A stretch of 64,000 nucleotides of DNA from Pseudogulbenkiania ferrooxidans 2002 (GCF_000174355.1 NZ_ACIS01000002.1:372001-436000); one strand, 5' to 3'; positions 1 to 9,530 are shown, counted from the first letter of the stretch. A program made the numbers and translations. Notes: a model not told the origin generated them from the sequence alone.

Positions 1-204
1 CCGGACAGCCTGCTCGCACGAGCGATCGGACGGGACCTGAAGGGCAAGGCGTCGCCCGTGCTCTACCTGCTAGGCATCGTGACCGCCGGGCTGGATTACC
101 CCTGTGGCGGGATGATTTTTTTCGTCGGCGTCGCCTTGCTGTGGCTGGTGCCTGATCGACGGATGGAAAGGGCCATGGCGGGGCATCAACGCAGTACGCC
201 ATAG
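1..204 (+). CDS. TMEM175-family potassium channel, C-terminal fragment
   Basis: The open frame enters from outside the window and stops with TAG, giving 67 residues. It reads as a basic stretch (RDLKGK), two hydrophobic membrane segments and the ending WLVPDRRMERAM. That pattern is typical of the last membrane helices of bacterial TMEM175/DUF1211 proteins, which are six-helix potassium channels of the inner membrane. The start and the selectivity-filter helix lie upstream of the window, so only the family can be proposed. It converges on the PRPP-synthetase-like gene, 31 bases away. Confidence 0.6.
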   Translation, partial: PDSLLARAIGRDLKGKASPVLYLLGIVTAGLDYPCGGMIFFVGVALLWLVPDRRMERAMAGHQRSTP

Positions 205-235
205 CCCTCAAGATTAAGAGGGCTGACCAGTCGCC

Positions 236-1138
236 TCACCGCGTGCCCATGTTCTGGATCGCTTCGGCCAACCAACGCTCGAGCGCGATGGCGTTGCTGG
301 AATGGACCACCGTATTGCAACTGACCACCTGTGCTGCCCCGGCACCGTTCAGCAGCTCGACAGCTCCCTCGGTGAAGATGGCATGCACGGCGACGCACAC
401 CGCCGGGTTGGCCCCGAGTTGCCGCAGCTGCTGCAAGGTTTCAGCCATGGTGTGGGCGGTGGACACGATGTCGTCGACCAGAACCGGCGTGCGGCCGGAC
501 AAGCGGGTCATGTCGGGGCGGGAAACCTCCACCTGCCGGTCGCCATGCCGGGTCTTGCTCAGAACCAGATAAGGCGCCTGGGCCAAGGCCGCGACCTCGG
601 CAACCCATTGCTGGCTTTCCTGGTCCGGACCGATCAGGAGCGGCTTGGGCACGTTGGCGGCGATCCACTCGGCCATGGCCGGCGCGGCATGGACCACGCA
701 CGTGGCGCAGCGGTAGACCTGCTCCAGGCGGGCAATGCGGTGCAGGTGCGGGTCGACCGTGACCAGCCAGTCAAGACGTGGCGACAAGGTCTCGGCGAAA
801 TAGCGCGCCGTCACACCCTCTCCGGGATGGAAGCGGGTGTCCTGCCGCATATAGGCGAGGTAAGGCGCCAGCAGACCAACCTCCGCCGCGCCGTAGTCGC
901 GCACCAGCGCCGCGGCGAACAACAGGGGCAGCAGCTTGCCGTCGGGACGGTCCAGCGTGGCGACCAGGACGACCCGCGCACCATCCACCTCGCTCAACAG
1001 CTGCAGGTGGGTTTCGCCATCGGGAAAGGAGCGCACCATGAGCTCCCCACGTTCAGCCTGGCCGGCGAGCGCCGGCTGCGCCAGCAAGGCGGCAGCCATC
1101 GCCTCGTTGCCGGGCAAAGGCAGCAGCACGGTCTTCAT
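236..1138 (-). CDS. PRPP synthetase-like protein (ribose-phosphate pyrophosphokinase family)
   Basis: 300 residues, slightly shorter than classical Prs. The N-terminal half keeps the divalent-metal/ATP region (VTVDPHLHR near residue 120). A basic catalytic-loop-like stretch follows (KTRHGDRQVEV), and then the PRPP-binding loop VDDIVSTAHTM. Family members make 5-phosphoribosyl-1-diphosphate from ribose 5-phosphate and ATP in the cytoplasm. The sequence is nearer the divergent or archaeal-type enzymes than housekeeping PrsA. The start was chosen at the ATG that overlaps the phosphorylase stop as ATGA, which implies translational coupling. Because of that pairing, its substrate may be a phosphorylase product rather than free ribose 5-phosphate; this is inference. 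Confidence 0.8.
   Translation of the reverse strand: MKTVLLPLPGNEAMAAALLAQPALAGQAERGELMVRSFPDGETHLQLLSEVDGARVVLVATLDRPDGKLLPLLFAAALVRDYGAAEVGLLAPYLAYMRQDTRFHPGEGVTARYFAETLSPRLDWLVTVDPHLHRIARLEQVYRCATCVVHAAPAMAEWIAANVPKPLLIGPDQESQQWVAEVAALAQAPYLVLSKTRHGDRQVEVSRPDMTRLSGRTPVLVDDIVSTAHTMAETLQQLRQLGANPAVCVAVHAIFTEGAVELLNGAGAAQVVSCNTVVHSSNAIALERWLAEAIQNMGTR
263..272. repeat. First copy of a scattered 10-mer, GTTGGCCGAA / TTCGGCCAAC
   Basis: TTCGGCCAAC starts at 263, 3794, 10276, 12275, 16451, 21120, 29743, 34951, 37844, 39659, 43660 and 50430. The complement GTTGGCCGAA starts at 24263, 27360, 39191 and 61172. Two copies are intergenic (12275, 27360). Most genic copies encode Leu-Ala-Glu as TTG GCC GAA. 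Counted by eye, so a few may be missed. Confidence 0.7.
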
Positions 1139-2640
1139 CGCTCCTCCACCACCACGATCTGAGGGTGCATGTCCAGATAGCTGAGGGCATACTCGAGCTC
1201 GCCCGGTGTCTCGGCGTGCACCGTGAACAGCGGCATGCCGATGTCGACGTGGCTGTCGACCATCACGTGCAGGTCGATACCGGCTGACGCCGCGCGTGGG
1301 GCACCGGCCAATTTGGCGGCGCGGCTGACCAGGCGATTGTCGATGGCGGTGACGCGGCCGCCCTTCACGGCGCAGACAGGGTGAGTGTGGGTAGCCACGG
1401 GCGGCGTGCGCAAGCCGCCCTGGGCATTGGCAATGGCGACGAATTTCGCCCACGCCTGCCCCGAATCGAGCAGGCGCCGGGCGTGGGCCACGCCGGTGCC
1501 GATCGCGGCGGTGCCGCAAAACTCGAGCAGGGTGCCCGCCAACGTCAGCGAGCGCTCGCGCAGATCGGCCGGCGCATCCGCTTCATTGCGCAATACCGCC
1601 AGAATGTCGCGGGCCTCCAGGGCCGGCCCCACACCCCGGCCGACCGGCTGGCTGCCGTCGGTGAACACCACCTGAATGGCCAATCCGAGGTTCCCCGCCA
1701 CGTATTCGAGCAGGGTTTTCAACACGGTCGCCGCGTGCTGCGAGCGTATCTTGGCGGTGTAGCCGACGGGAATGTCGATCAGCGCATGGCTGGAACCGGC
1801 GGCCACTTTCTTGGACAGCACGGAGGCAACCAGCTGGCCTTCGCTGTCGAGATCCATCGGGCGTTCGACACGGATCAGGATATCGTCGGCCGGGCTCAGG
1901 TTGACGGCGCCGCCCCAGACGATGCACCCGCCCTCTTTCCCGACGACACGGCGGATGGCCGGCAGATCGAGGGCGACGGGTGCCAGGGTTTCCATGGTAT
2001 CGGCCGTGCCCGCCGGCGACGTGATGGCACGGGAAGAGGTCTTGGGCATGATCAGCCCGGCCGCGGTCACGATCGCCACCACGATGGGGGTGGTGCGATT
2101 GCCCGGCAAGCCGCCGACACAGTGTTTATCGACGACGGGGGCGCTGCCCCAATCCAGGCGTTGTCCCACATTCACCATGGCACGCGTCAAGGATACGGTC
2201 TCGTCGGCATCCAGGCGGCCGCCGGCGCAGGCCGCGACGAATGCGGCCAGATAGATGTTGGGGTAGCGCCCTCGCGCCACGTCCTCGATGATGCAATACA
2301 TCTGCTCATCGTTCAGACGATGGCCGTAGATCTTGCTGCGCAAGGCAATCAGCGATTCCAGCGGCGGCAGAGGCCGGACCCGGATGGTATCCCCTTCACG
2401 GCCGTCCAGCTGACGCCAGGCCGCCGAGGACAGACTGGCCTGATGCGGAGCGAGCAGGTCGGAATCGATGACATTGAGCGTGGCGACGATCTCGATGCCG
2501 TTGCGCGCCACGCGCACGCGCGACTGAGCCTCGAAGCCCTCCGAGCGGCATACCTCGCAGTCGCGCCGCATATAGATCACGGCTTCCTGGTAGGTGTCGA
2601 TACCAAGCCACTTCAAGCGCAATTTATGACCGGCATTCAC
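1135..2640 (-). CDS. AMP/thymidine phosphorylase family protein (archaeal-type, long form)
   Basis: 501 residues, longer than classical DeoA (about 440), because of an extra N-terminal domain of about 90 residues, as in archaeal AMP phosphorylases. Core motifs of nucleoside phosphorylase family 3 are present: DKHCVGGLPGNRTTP near residue 170 (phosphate binding) and KTSSRAITSPAGTADTME near 200. The reaction is phosphorolysis of a nucleoside or nucleoside monophosphate. For AMP phosphorylases the product is ribose 1,5-bisphosphate. The start is GTG, chosen because a strong GGGGGAG ribosome site lies just upstream. It is first in a two-gene operon with the PRPP-synthetase-like gene. No RuBisCO or ribose-1,5-bisphosphate isomerase gene is visible, so the archaeal AMP route is not complete here. 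Confidence 0.82.
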   Translation of the reverse strand: MNAGHKLRLKWLGIDTYQEAVIYMRRDCEVCRSEGFEAQSRVRVARNGIEIVATLNVIDSDLLAPHQASLSSAAWRQLDGREGDTIRVRPLPPLESLIALRSKIYGHRLNDEQMYCIIEDVARGRYPNIYLAAFVAACAGGRLDADETVSLTRAMVNVGQRLDWGSAPVVDKHCVGGLPGNRTTPIVVAIVTAAGLIMPKTSSRAITSPAGTADTMETLAPVALDLPAIRRVVGKEGGCIVWGGAVNLSPADDILIRVERPMDLDSEGQLVASVLSKKVAAGSSHALIDIPVGYTAKIRSQHAATVLKTLLEYVAGNLGLAIQVVFTDGSQPVGRGVGPALEARDILAVLRNEADAPADLRERSLTLAGTLLEFCGTAAIGTGVAHARRLLDSGQAWAKFVAIANAQGGLRTPPVATHTHPVCAVKGGRVTAIDNRLVSRAAKLAGAPRAASAGIDLHVMVDSHVDIGMPLFTVHAETPGELEYALSYLDMHPQIVVVEER

Positions 2641-3052
2641 CGTTAGCTCCCCCCTTTGATTCTTCTTTTTGCCGTTGATCGATCATGCCGAGCTGCTGAA
2701 GCGAAACGCGCTGTGTTTATTTTTGAAAATTAGACGAATTCGAATCGGACTGGCAACGGCAATTCCCCTGCCAGCGAAGGGGGGCGGGCAGGCGCAGACG
2801 CCTGATTAGCTGGCGATCATCAGGGAACGCGCCATGCGGCATGGCGACCCCGGCCGACGCAAGGGTTTGGCAGGGGACGAAGCATTGCGTGCGCTAGTAT
2901 CAAGGAAGGGGCCACCCTGCCCGCTCCGAACGCCTGATCGACGTCCACCGCCGTCGCAGCGAAGCGGCCCTCTCTTGGGCGCGCCATCCACGGGTTCTCC
3001 GGCGCTGGAGCAATGGATGCCCTGCCCCAAACTCACTGACCGAGGACTCGCC
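2641..3052. promoter_or_regulatory. Divergent intergenic region, phosphorylase operon / mgtA
   Basis: About 410 bases separate the divergent phosphorylase operon and the Mg2+ ATPase. The stretch 2715-2745 is locally AT-rich and is a plausible promoter zone. The frame upstream of the ATPase start is open but does not resemble ATPase sequence. I see no riboswitch or leader peptide that I can support. Confidence 0.3.
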
Positions 3053-5632
3053 TTGCACGAACCGCTCGACGCACAGCCGGTCCCGTTCTGGACCCGATCG
3101 CTGACCGCACTCAAGACCGAACTCGGCGCGGACGAGCGCGGCCTGTCGGAGGAAGCCGCCTTGGCGCTGCGTGCGCGATACGGCGACAACGTGCTGCGCG
3201 CCCGGCGCCGGCGCCACCCAGTACTGGAGTACCTGGCCCACTTCCGCAACCCCCTGGTGCTGCTGTTGTTGAGCGCCAGCGCGGTATCGGCCCAGTTAGG
3301 CGACGTCACCAGCTTTGTCGTCATCAGCCTGATCGTGATCGGCAGCGTGACCCTGGACTTCGTGCAGGAGCACCGGGCCGGCAACGCGGCCGAGCGCTTG
3401 CGCGAATCGGTGGCCTTGCGCGCCAGCGTGCTGCGCGACGGCCACGTCGTGACGCGGCCGGCAGCCCAGCTCGTTCCGGGTGACCTGGTGCAACTGGCCG
3501 CGGGCGACCTGGTTCCGGCCGACGGGCGCATCGTCGAAGCGCGCGACTTCTTCGTGCGTCAGTCGATGCTCACCGGCGAGTCGTACCCGGTCGAAAAGCA
3601 TGCCGTGGAGCTGACGGCGGAGGCGCGCGAGATCGCCGATGCCGTCAACGCGGCGTTCATGGGGTCGTCGGTGCTGAGCGGCAGCGCCACGCTGCTGATC
3701 TGCCATACCGGGCCGGCCACCTTTCTGGGCGGGATTGCCGACACCTTGCGGGCACCGGCCGAACCGACCGCGTTCGAGCTCGGCACCCGTCGCTTCGGCC
3801 AACTCATCATCAAGATGACCTTCGCCCTGGTGCTGTTCATCGTCTTCGTGCACACGCTGGCGCACCGCCCGGTGCATCAGACCTTCATGTTCGCGGTCGC
3901 CCTGGCGGTGGGGCTGACCCCCGAACTCTTGCCGATGATCGTGTCGGTGACCCTGTCGCGCGGGGCCCTGCGCATGGCGGCCAAGAAGGTGGTGGTGAAG
4001 CGGCTGGCGGCGATTCAGGATATGGGCAGCATGGACGTGCTGTGCACCGACAAGACGGGCACCCTCACCGAGGCAACGATCCGCCTCGAACAGCATGTCG
4101 ACCTCCAGGGACACGACAGCGCGCGCGTGCTGCAGCTGGCGTACCTCAACAGCTTTTTCGAGTCCGGACTGCGCAGTCCGCTCGACGACGCCATCCTGCA
4201 GCACGAGGAAATCGACATCGGCGGCTGGAGCAAGATCGACGAGGTGCCGTTCGGTTTCGAACGCCGGCGCGTCTCGGTGCTGGTGGAACGCGCCGGGGAA
4301 CGGCTGCTGATCGTCAAGGGCGCGCCGGAGGACATGCTGCGCCTGTGTGCCGAGGTCGAAACCGGTGCACCGGATGCGCCGCCCGTGCTGCAGGCGATGG
4401 ACGAGGCCACGCGCGAGCGCGCCCTGGCGCAATTCGAGGCGCTGAGCCGCGACGGCTTCCGCGTGCTGGCGATCGCCTGGCGCGCCGTGCCGCCGGACCA
4501 TGGGCACGCCGTGGTCGACGACGAGACCCGGCTGGTGCTGTGCGGCTTTGCCGCCTTCCTCGACCCGGCCAAAGCCAGCGCGGCGACCGCGCTGGAGGAG
4601 CTGCGACGCAGCCATGTCCACGTCAAGGTGCTAACCGGCGACAACGAGTGGGTGACGCGTCACGTCTGCGCCCAGGTCGGCCTGCCGGTGAAGACGTTGC
4701 TGACTGGCGCGCAGATCGACCAGCTCGACGACCCCGCGCTGGCGGCGCAAGCCCAGCACACCGACGTGTTCTGCCGCGTCTCGCCGCCGCAGAAGAGCCG
4801 TATCCTGCGCGCGCTGCGCCGCCGCGGGCACGTGGTCGGCTTTCTTGGCGACGGTGTCAACGACGCGCCGTCGCTGCACGACGCCGACGTCGGCATCTCG
4901 GTGGACTCGGGGGTCGACGTGGCCAAGGACGCCGCCGACATGATCCTGCTCGAGCACGATCTCGGCGTGCTGCACGACGGCGTGATCGAGGGACGCCGCA
5001 CCTTCGCCAACGTGATGAAGTACATCATGATGGGAACCAGCTCGAACTTCGGCAACATGTTCAGCATGGCCGGCGCGTCGCTAGCCCTGCCCTTCCTGCC
5101 GATGCTGCCGGTGCAGATCCTGCTCAACAACCTGCTCTACGACACGTCGGAAATCCCGATCCCGCTCGACGACGTCGACGCCGCCTATCTGCGCTACCCG
5201 CACGACTGGGATGCCGGCTTCATCCTGCGTTTCATGCTGACGCTGGGGCCGGTGAGTTCGCTGTTCGACTTTCTCACCTTCTACCTGCTGCTCAGCGTCT
5301 TCCATGCCCAGGAGGCGCTGTTTCACACCGGCTGGTTCATCGAGTCGATCGCCACTCAGGTGCTGGTGATCTTCATCATCCGCACCCGTGCCGCCCCCTG
5401 GCTCAGCCGGCCCAACCCGTGGCTGGCCGGCACGGCGCTCGCGGTGGTGGGGGCCGCCGTGCTGCTGCCGTTCACCTCGCTGGCCGATCTGCTGGGCTTC
5501 GTCGCGCCGCCGGCGGAACTGTTGCTGCTGATCGCGGTGTTGACCCTGGTCTACCTGTGCGGCGCGGAGGCGGCCAAGCGCTGGTTCTACCATGCCGGGC
5601 GACGACACCGGGCGCATGCCCGGCACGGCTGA
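3053..5632 (+). CDS. mgtA: Magnesium-translocating P-type ATPase (MgtA/MgtB type)
   Basis: 859 residues from a TTG start preceded by GAGGA at a good distance; an upstream in-frame ATG at 3017 has no comparable ribosome site. All P-type ATPase landmarks are present: the actuator motif TGES, PELLP in the fourth membrane helix, the phosphorylated aspartate in DKTGTLT (about residue 333), a nucleotide domain with KGAPE, and the hinge GDGVNDAPSLHDADVGIS. The C-terminal membrane segments and the CDKTGTLTEATI context match the P3B class. These pumps import Mg2+ across the inner membrane under Mg2+ limitation. The gene lies between an AMP phosphorylase operon and AMP nucleosidase, so nucleotide and Mg2+ handling may be linked (inference). 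Confidence 0.9.
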   Translation: MHEPLDAQPVPFWTRSLTALKTELGADERGLSEEAALALRARYGDNVLRARRRRHPVLEYLAHFRNPLVLLLLSASAVSAQLGDVTSFVVISLIVIGSVTLDFVQEHRAGNAAERLRESVALRASVLRDGHVVTRPAAQLVPGDLVQLAAGDLVPADGRIVEARDFFVRQSMLTGESYPVEKHAVELTAEAREIADAVNAAFMGSSVLSGSATLLICHTGPATFLGGIADTLRAPAEPTAFELGTRRFGQLIIKMTFALVLFIVFVHTLAHRPVHQTFMFAVALAVGLTPELLPMIVSVTLSRGALRMAAKKVVVKRLAAIQDMGSMDVLCTDKTGTLTEATIRLEQHVDLQGHDSARVLQLAYLNSFFESGLRSPLDDAILQHEEIDIGGWSKIDEVPFGFERRRVSVLVERAGERLLIVKGAPEDMLRLCAEVETGAPDAPPVLQAMDEATRERALAQFEALSRDGFRVLAIAWRAVPPDHGHAVVDDETRLVLCGFAAFLDPAKASAATALEELRRSHVHVKVLTGDNEWVTRHVCAQVGLPVKTLLTGAQIDQLDDPALAAQAQHTDVFCRVSPPQKSRILRALRRRGHVVGFLGDGVNDAPSLHDADVGISVDSGVDVAKDAADMILLEHDLGVLHDGVIEGRRTFANVMKYIMMGTSSNFGNMFSMAGASLALPFLPMLPVQILLNNLLYDTSEIPIPLDDVDAAYLRYPHDWDAGFILRFMLTLGPVSSLFDFLTFYLLLSVFHAQEALFHTGWFIESIATQVLVIFIIRTRAAPWLSRPNPWLAGTALAVVGAAVLLPFTSLADLLGFVAPPAELLLLIAVLTLVYLCGAEAAKRWFYHAGRRHRAHARHG

Positions 5633-5843
5633 AGACAAGGCGCACTCGACTCGCTGGCTTCATCGCGCCGCCGTCGGCAGTTGTCGCAGGAAGGGCTTTG
5701 CCCAATAATCGCCAGCGAAAACGTCGCTCTGCTTGGGGGCTGACAGGCCACATGACGGCAACACGTTGGCTCCCGTCCCCGCTCCGCCAGACGCCCTGGA
5801 CGGAGCAGCACTGCACCGAACACGTCTCCAGGAGACTGGCGTC

Positions 5844-7337
5844 ATGCCTTATTTACCTACGTTCATCCCACCCAGCCGTTTCGATGACCCCGCCGCCGCG
5901 CTGGCCCAGGTGCGCCACATTTACCAGAACAGCCTCGCCCACTTGCGCGAGACGATGCAGCGCTTTGTCGATGGTGAAGACTTGCCCGGCCATGTACGGG
6001 CCTGCTACCCCTTCGTCCGTATCCAGACCGGCACCGTGTCGCGGCTGAAACCGCTGGAGAGCAAACGCCGCAGTTACGGCTTCGTGGCCGGGCCGGGCCG
6101 CTTCGAGACCACGCTGACGCGACCGGACCTGTTCGAGGACTATTACCTCGAGCAGTTCACCTTGCTGCTGCAAAACCATGGCGTGGCGCTGGAAGTCGGC
6201 AGCAGCTCGCAGCCGATCCCCATCCATTTCTCGTTTGCGGAGAGCGATCACCTCGAGGGCAGCCTGAGCGCGGAGCGCCGTGAACGGATGCGCGACGTGT
6301 TCGATCTGCCCGACCTCACGGCGATGGACGATGGCATCGCCAACGGCACCTACGAACCGCGTGGCGGCGAGCCGCGGCCGCTGGCGCTGTTCACCGCGCC
6401 GCGCGTCGACTATTCGCTGCATCGCCTGCGGCACTACACCGGCACCCAGCCCGAGCACTTCCAGAACTTCGTGCTGTTCACCAACTACCAGTTCTACATC
6501 GACGAATTCATCCGCCTCGGCCACGAATGCATGGCCGACCCCGACAGCGACTACACCGCCTTCGTCGAGCCCGGCAACGTGATCACGCGCCGCGTGGGGA
6601 TGGCGGCCGAAGCCGGCGATGCCTTGGGGAAAGCACCGGCGCGCCTGCCGCAGATGCCGGCCTATCACCTGATGCGCGGCGACCGCAGCGGCATCACCAT
6701 GGTGAATATCGGTGTCGGCCCGGCCAACGCCAAAACCATCACCGACCACATTGCCGTGCTGCGCCCGCACGCCTGGATCATGCTGGGCCACTGCGCCGGC
6801 CTGCGCCAGACGCAGCAGCTTGGCGACTACGTACTGGCGCACGGTTACGTGCGGGACGATCACGTGCTCGACCAGGACCTGCCGCTGTGGGTGCCGATTC
6901 CCGCCCTGGCGGAAATCCAGCTGGCGCTGGCCGCCGCCGTGTCCGACATCACGCAGATTCAGGGGTCCGAACTCAAGCGCATCATGCGCACCGGCACGGT
7001 GGCCAGTACCGACAACCGCAACTGGGAGCTGCTGCCGGAGAATGCGCCGCAACGCCGCTTCAGCCAGAGCCGCGCGGTGGCGCTGGACATGGAAAGTGCC
7101 ACCATCGCCGGCAACGGCTTCCGCTTCCGGGTGCCCTACGGCACCTTGCTGTGCGTGAGCGACAAACCCCTGCACGGCGAGATCAAGCTGCCGGGAATGG
7201 CCGATCAGTTCTACCGGGAACGCGTCGATCAGCACCTGCGCATCGGCATTCGGGCGATGGAGTTGCTGCGCGAACAGGGCGTCGACCAGTTGCACAGCCG
7301 CAAGCTGCGCAGCTTTGCGGAAGTGGCGTTCCAGTAG
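5844..7337 (+). CDS. amn: AMP nucleosidase
   Basis: 497 residues, close to E. coli Amn (484). The N-terminal AMP nucleosidase domain covers about residues 1-170. The C-terminal part is a nucleoside-phosphorylase-like fold with MVNIGVGPANAKT, LGHCAGLR and the ribose-binding ALDMESATIAGNG. Amn hydrolyses AMP to adenine and ribose 5-phosphate and so controls AMP level in the cytoplasm. The start is the ATG preceded by AGGAGA. It lies 211 bases after mgtA in the same direction and runs convergently into the sigma-54 activator with only 24 bases between the stops. Confidence 0.93.
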   Translation: MPYLPTFIPPSRFDDPAAALAQVRHIYQNSLAHLRETMQRFVDGEDLPGHVRACYPFVRIQTGTVSRLKPLESKRRSYGFVAGPGRFETTLTRPDLFEDYYLEQFTLLLQNHGVALEVGSSSQPIPIHFSFAESDHLEGSLSAERRERMRDVFDLPDLTAMDDGIANGTYEPRGGEPRPLALFTAPRVDYSLHRLRHYTGTQPEHFQNFVLFTNYQFYIDEFIRLGHECMADPDSDYTAFVEPGNVITRRVGMAAEAGDALGKAPARLPQMPAYHLMRGDRSGITMVNIGVGPANAKTITDHIAVLRPHAWIMLGHCAGLRQTQQLGDYVLAHGYVRDDHVLDQDLPLWVPIPALAEIQLALAAAVSDITQIQGSELKRIMRTGTVASTDNRNWELLPENAPQRRFSQSRAVALDMESATIAGNGFRFRVPYGTLLCVSDKPLHGEIKLPGMADQFYRERVDQHLRIGIRAMELLREQGVDQLHSRKLRSFAEVAFQ

Positions 7338-7361
7338 GGCCCTGCTCGCATTGAAGGCCGG

Positions 7362-9344
7362 TCACAGGTCGAGCGGCGAGACGATGCTGAACTTCTTCAT
7401 GTGGCGGTACACCGTGGCGCGACAGATGCCCAGTTCGGCCGCCGCCGCGGTGACGTTCCACTTGTTGCGCCTGAGCGCCGCCAGCAGCAGCCCGGCTTCG
7501 TCCAGCGCCGCCGGGAGGCTCTCTTCCCTTTCCGCCTTCGGCGGGGTCAAGGTCTCCTCCAGCGGCGGCCGCCCCTCCATCAGTTCGTGCGGCAGGTCGC
7601 CGAGTTCGACGCTGCCGCCGTCCGACAGCGCCAGCGCAAAGCGCAGCACATTGCGCAGCTGCCGCACGTTGCCCGGCCACGGGTAGTCCATCAGACAGGC
7701 CAGCGCCGCTTCGGCGAGGACGGGAGATTGCCCGCTCTGGGCCGCTTCCTCGGCGAAGAGGCGTTCGATCAGGTAGCGCTTGTCCTGGCGTTCGCGCAGC
7801 GGCGGCAGGAACAGCGTGGCGCCGCACAGCCGGTAATAGAGATCCTCACGGAATTGCCCGCCGGCGATCAGCTTGCGCAGGTCGCGGTGCGAGGCGGCGA
7901 TCACGGTCAGCTCCACCCGCACCGGCTTGTCGGCCCCCAGCGGCAGCACTTCGCGCTCGGACAGCACGCGCAACAGCCGGGTCTGCAGGTGCAGCGGCAT
8001 GTCGCCGATTTCGTCGAGGAACAGCGTGCCGCGGTCGGACTGCTGGATCAGGCCCTTCATGCCCTTGCTGCGCGCCCCGGTAAAGGTGCCGGGGGCGTAG
8101 CCGAACAGCTCGCTTTCGATCAGCGAATCGGGAATGGCGGCACAGTTGACGGCGATGAACGGGCGCGCCGCGCGCTCGCTCGATTCGTGCAGGGCTTTGG
8201 CGAACACTTCCTTGCCAGTGCCGGTCTCGCCGTGGATCAGGATATTGACGCCCTTGTTCACCAGGCGCTTGGACTGTTCCAGGATGCGCTGCATTTGGCG
8301 GTCATCGCCGGCCAGCCGGTCGAGCGCGGGACAGGCGGGTAACGGCACGCTCTCGCGGGCCGTGGCGGAGACGGCCGGCCGCGGGGCAATGCGCGGCGGA
8401 ATGACCGAGGCGTGGAAGAGGTCGTGGTCGAACGTGGCCAGGAGCGCGGCGTCGCCCAGGGCGGGCGTGCGGGCGAGCTGGCGGATGTCGTCCATGCTGC
8501 AACGGAAGATGTCGGTCAGGAGATGACCGATCAGACCGCCGCCGGCATCGTTGGCCTGCATCCTGCCCAGCCGCTGACGGGCACCGGAGTTGGCCCCCAC
8601 CACGACGCCGTCGGCGTCGAAGGCCAGCATCAGTTCGCCGCAGACGTCGACCAGCGCCGCCGCCGTGCCCAGGCGCAGGATCCAGCGGTTGGCGAAGTGG
8701 CGCAGGAAGTTGGCATCCTCGATCAGTTGCGCATAGAGCAGGGTCAGGTGCAAGGCGAGGTGCTGGCTCTCGCGCGCCTGCGGCGAAGCGAGCATGGAGA
8801 CGTCGAGCACGCCCATGAATTCGCCGTCGGGCTGGAACAGCGGCGCGGAGTTGCAGCTCAGGGTGATGTGGGTGGCGTCGAAGTGGTCCTCGCGGTGGCA
8901 GGTCAGCGGCGCCTGCTCGACGATGCAGGTACCGACGGCGCAGGTGCCGGCGTGCTCTTCGTTCCAGTCCGCACCGAGGTAGAGCCCGGCTTTTTTCAGG
9001 TCCGTTTCCAGCGCGTCGTTGCCGATGTAGTCGATGGTGACGCCCTGGGCATCGGTCAGCAGCAGCACGTAGCCCAGCGACGAGACGCGCTTGTAGAGCT
9101 GTTCCATGCCGGCGCGGGCGACGTGCAGGAAGTCTTCGGCCTGCTCGCGATGGTCGCGCAGTTCGTGCGCGGTCAAGATGCGCGCGTGGCGGCGGGCAGC
9201 CGGGTCGAGGCCGTAGTCGTGCACGCAGCGCGACCAGGAGCGCTTGATCAGGTCGTACGCCGACGAATCCTGGCTCAGCCCGCTGTCGTGCGTGGCGACC
9301 GCCAGCACGCGCTCGATGTGCTGGCGCTCGGAAAGGTTCGCCAT
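7362..9344 (-). CDS. acoR: Sigma-54-dependent activator, AcoR-like (GAF-AAA+-Fis)
   Basis: 660 residues. Residues about 70-230 are a GAF-type sensor domain. From about 345 comes the AAA+ domain with Walker A GETGTGKE (372-379) and the Walker B region FLDEIGDMP (442-450). A Fis-type helix-turn-helix lies at the end (about 632-655, TAAAAELGICRATVYRHM). The layout matches AcoR, the activator of acetoin catabolism. The loop that contacts sigma-54 reads GTFTGA (419-424) instead of the usual GAFTGA. The ATG has a strong GGAGGAGAA site. Three -24/-12 promoters and four dyad sites at 12.0 and 18.4 kb are its probable targets. The inducer, probably acetoin, is inferred from context. Confidence 0.85.
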   Translation of the reverse strand: MANLSERQHIERVLAVATHDSGLSQDSSAYDLIKRSWSRCVHDYGLDPAARRHARILTAHELRDHREQAEDFLHVARAGMEQLYKRVSSLGYVLLLTDAQGVTIDYIGNDALETDLKKAGLYLGADWNEEHAGTCAVGTCIVEQAPLTCHREDHFDATHITLSCNSAPLFQPDGEFMGVLDVSMLASPQARESQHLALHLTLLYAQLIEDANFLRHFANRWILRLGTAAALVDVCGELMLAFDADGVVVGANSGARQRLGRMQANDAGGGLIGHLLTDIFRCSMDDIRQLARTPALGDAALLATFDHDLFHASVIPPRIAPRPAVSATARESVPLPACPALDRLAGDDRQMQRILEQSKRLVNKGVNILIHGETGTGKEVFAKALHESSERAARPFIAVNCAAIPDSLIESELFGYAPGTFTGARSKGMKGLIQQSDRGTLFLDEIGDMPLHLQTRLLRVLSEREVLPLGADKPVRVELTVIAASHRDLRKLIAGGQFREDLYYRLCGATLFLPPLRERQDKRYLIERLFAEEAAQSGQSPVLAEAALACLMDYPWPGNVRQLRNVLRFALALSDGGSVELGDLPHELMEGRPPLEETLTPPKAEREESLPAALDEAGLLLAALRRNKWNVTAAAAELGICRATVYRHMKKFSIVSPLDL

Positions 9345-9530
9345 CTGTTCTCCTCCATGGGTACCCCATCATCGTGTGCGCTACGCGCCTGGGCTGTGCC
9401 GCCCCGGGGTTCTTTATCTTTGCCGCAACCGCTCGCATCGTGCGCCGGCCACGCATTGCAGTATAGCCACCCTCGCCCCTCCCCGAGCAGTCCCTCGGAA
9501 TGTCGCCCCGGCTCAGTATCGTGACACCAG
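9345..9530. other. Spacer upstream of acoR-like gene
   Basis: Short spacer between the GMC-operon terminator and the activator start. It should carry the activator's own promoter. I see no -24/-12 element and no copy of the TGCGACA dyad here, so autoregulation through those sites is not supported. Confidence 0.3.

Noticed and set aside
2834-3052. N-terminal extension of the Mg2+ ATPase back to 2834
   Set aside because: The extra 73 residues are Arg/Pro-rich and unlike MgtA; the TTG at 3053 has a good ribosome site and the expected N terminus.
236-7337. A complete archaeal-type AMP to RuBisCO pathway
   Set aside because: Neither ribose-1,5-bisphosphate isomerase nor RuBisCO is encoded in the window.
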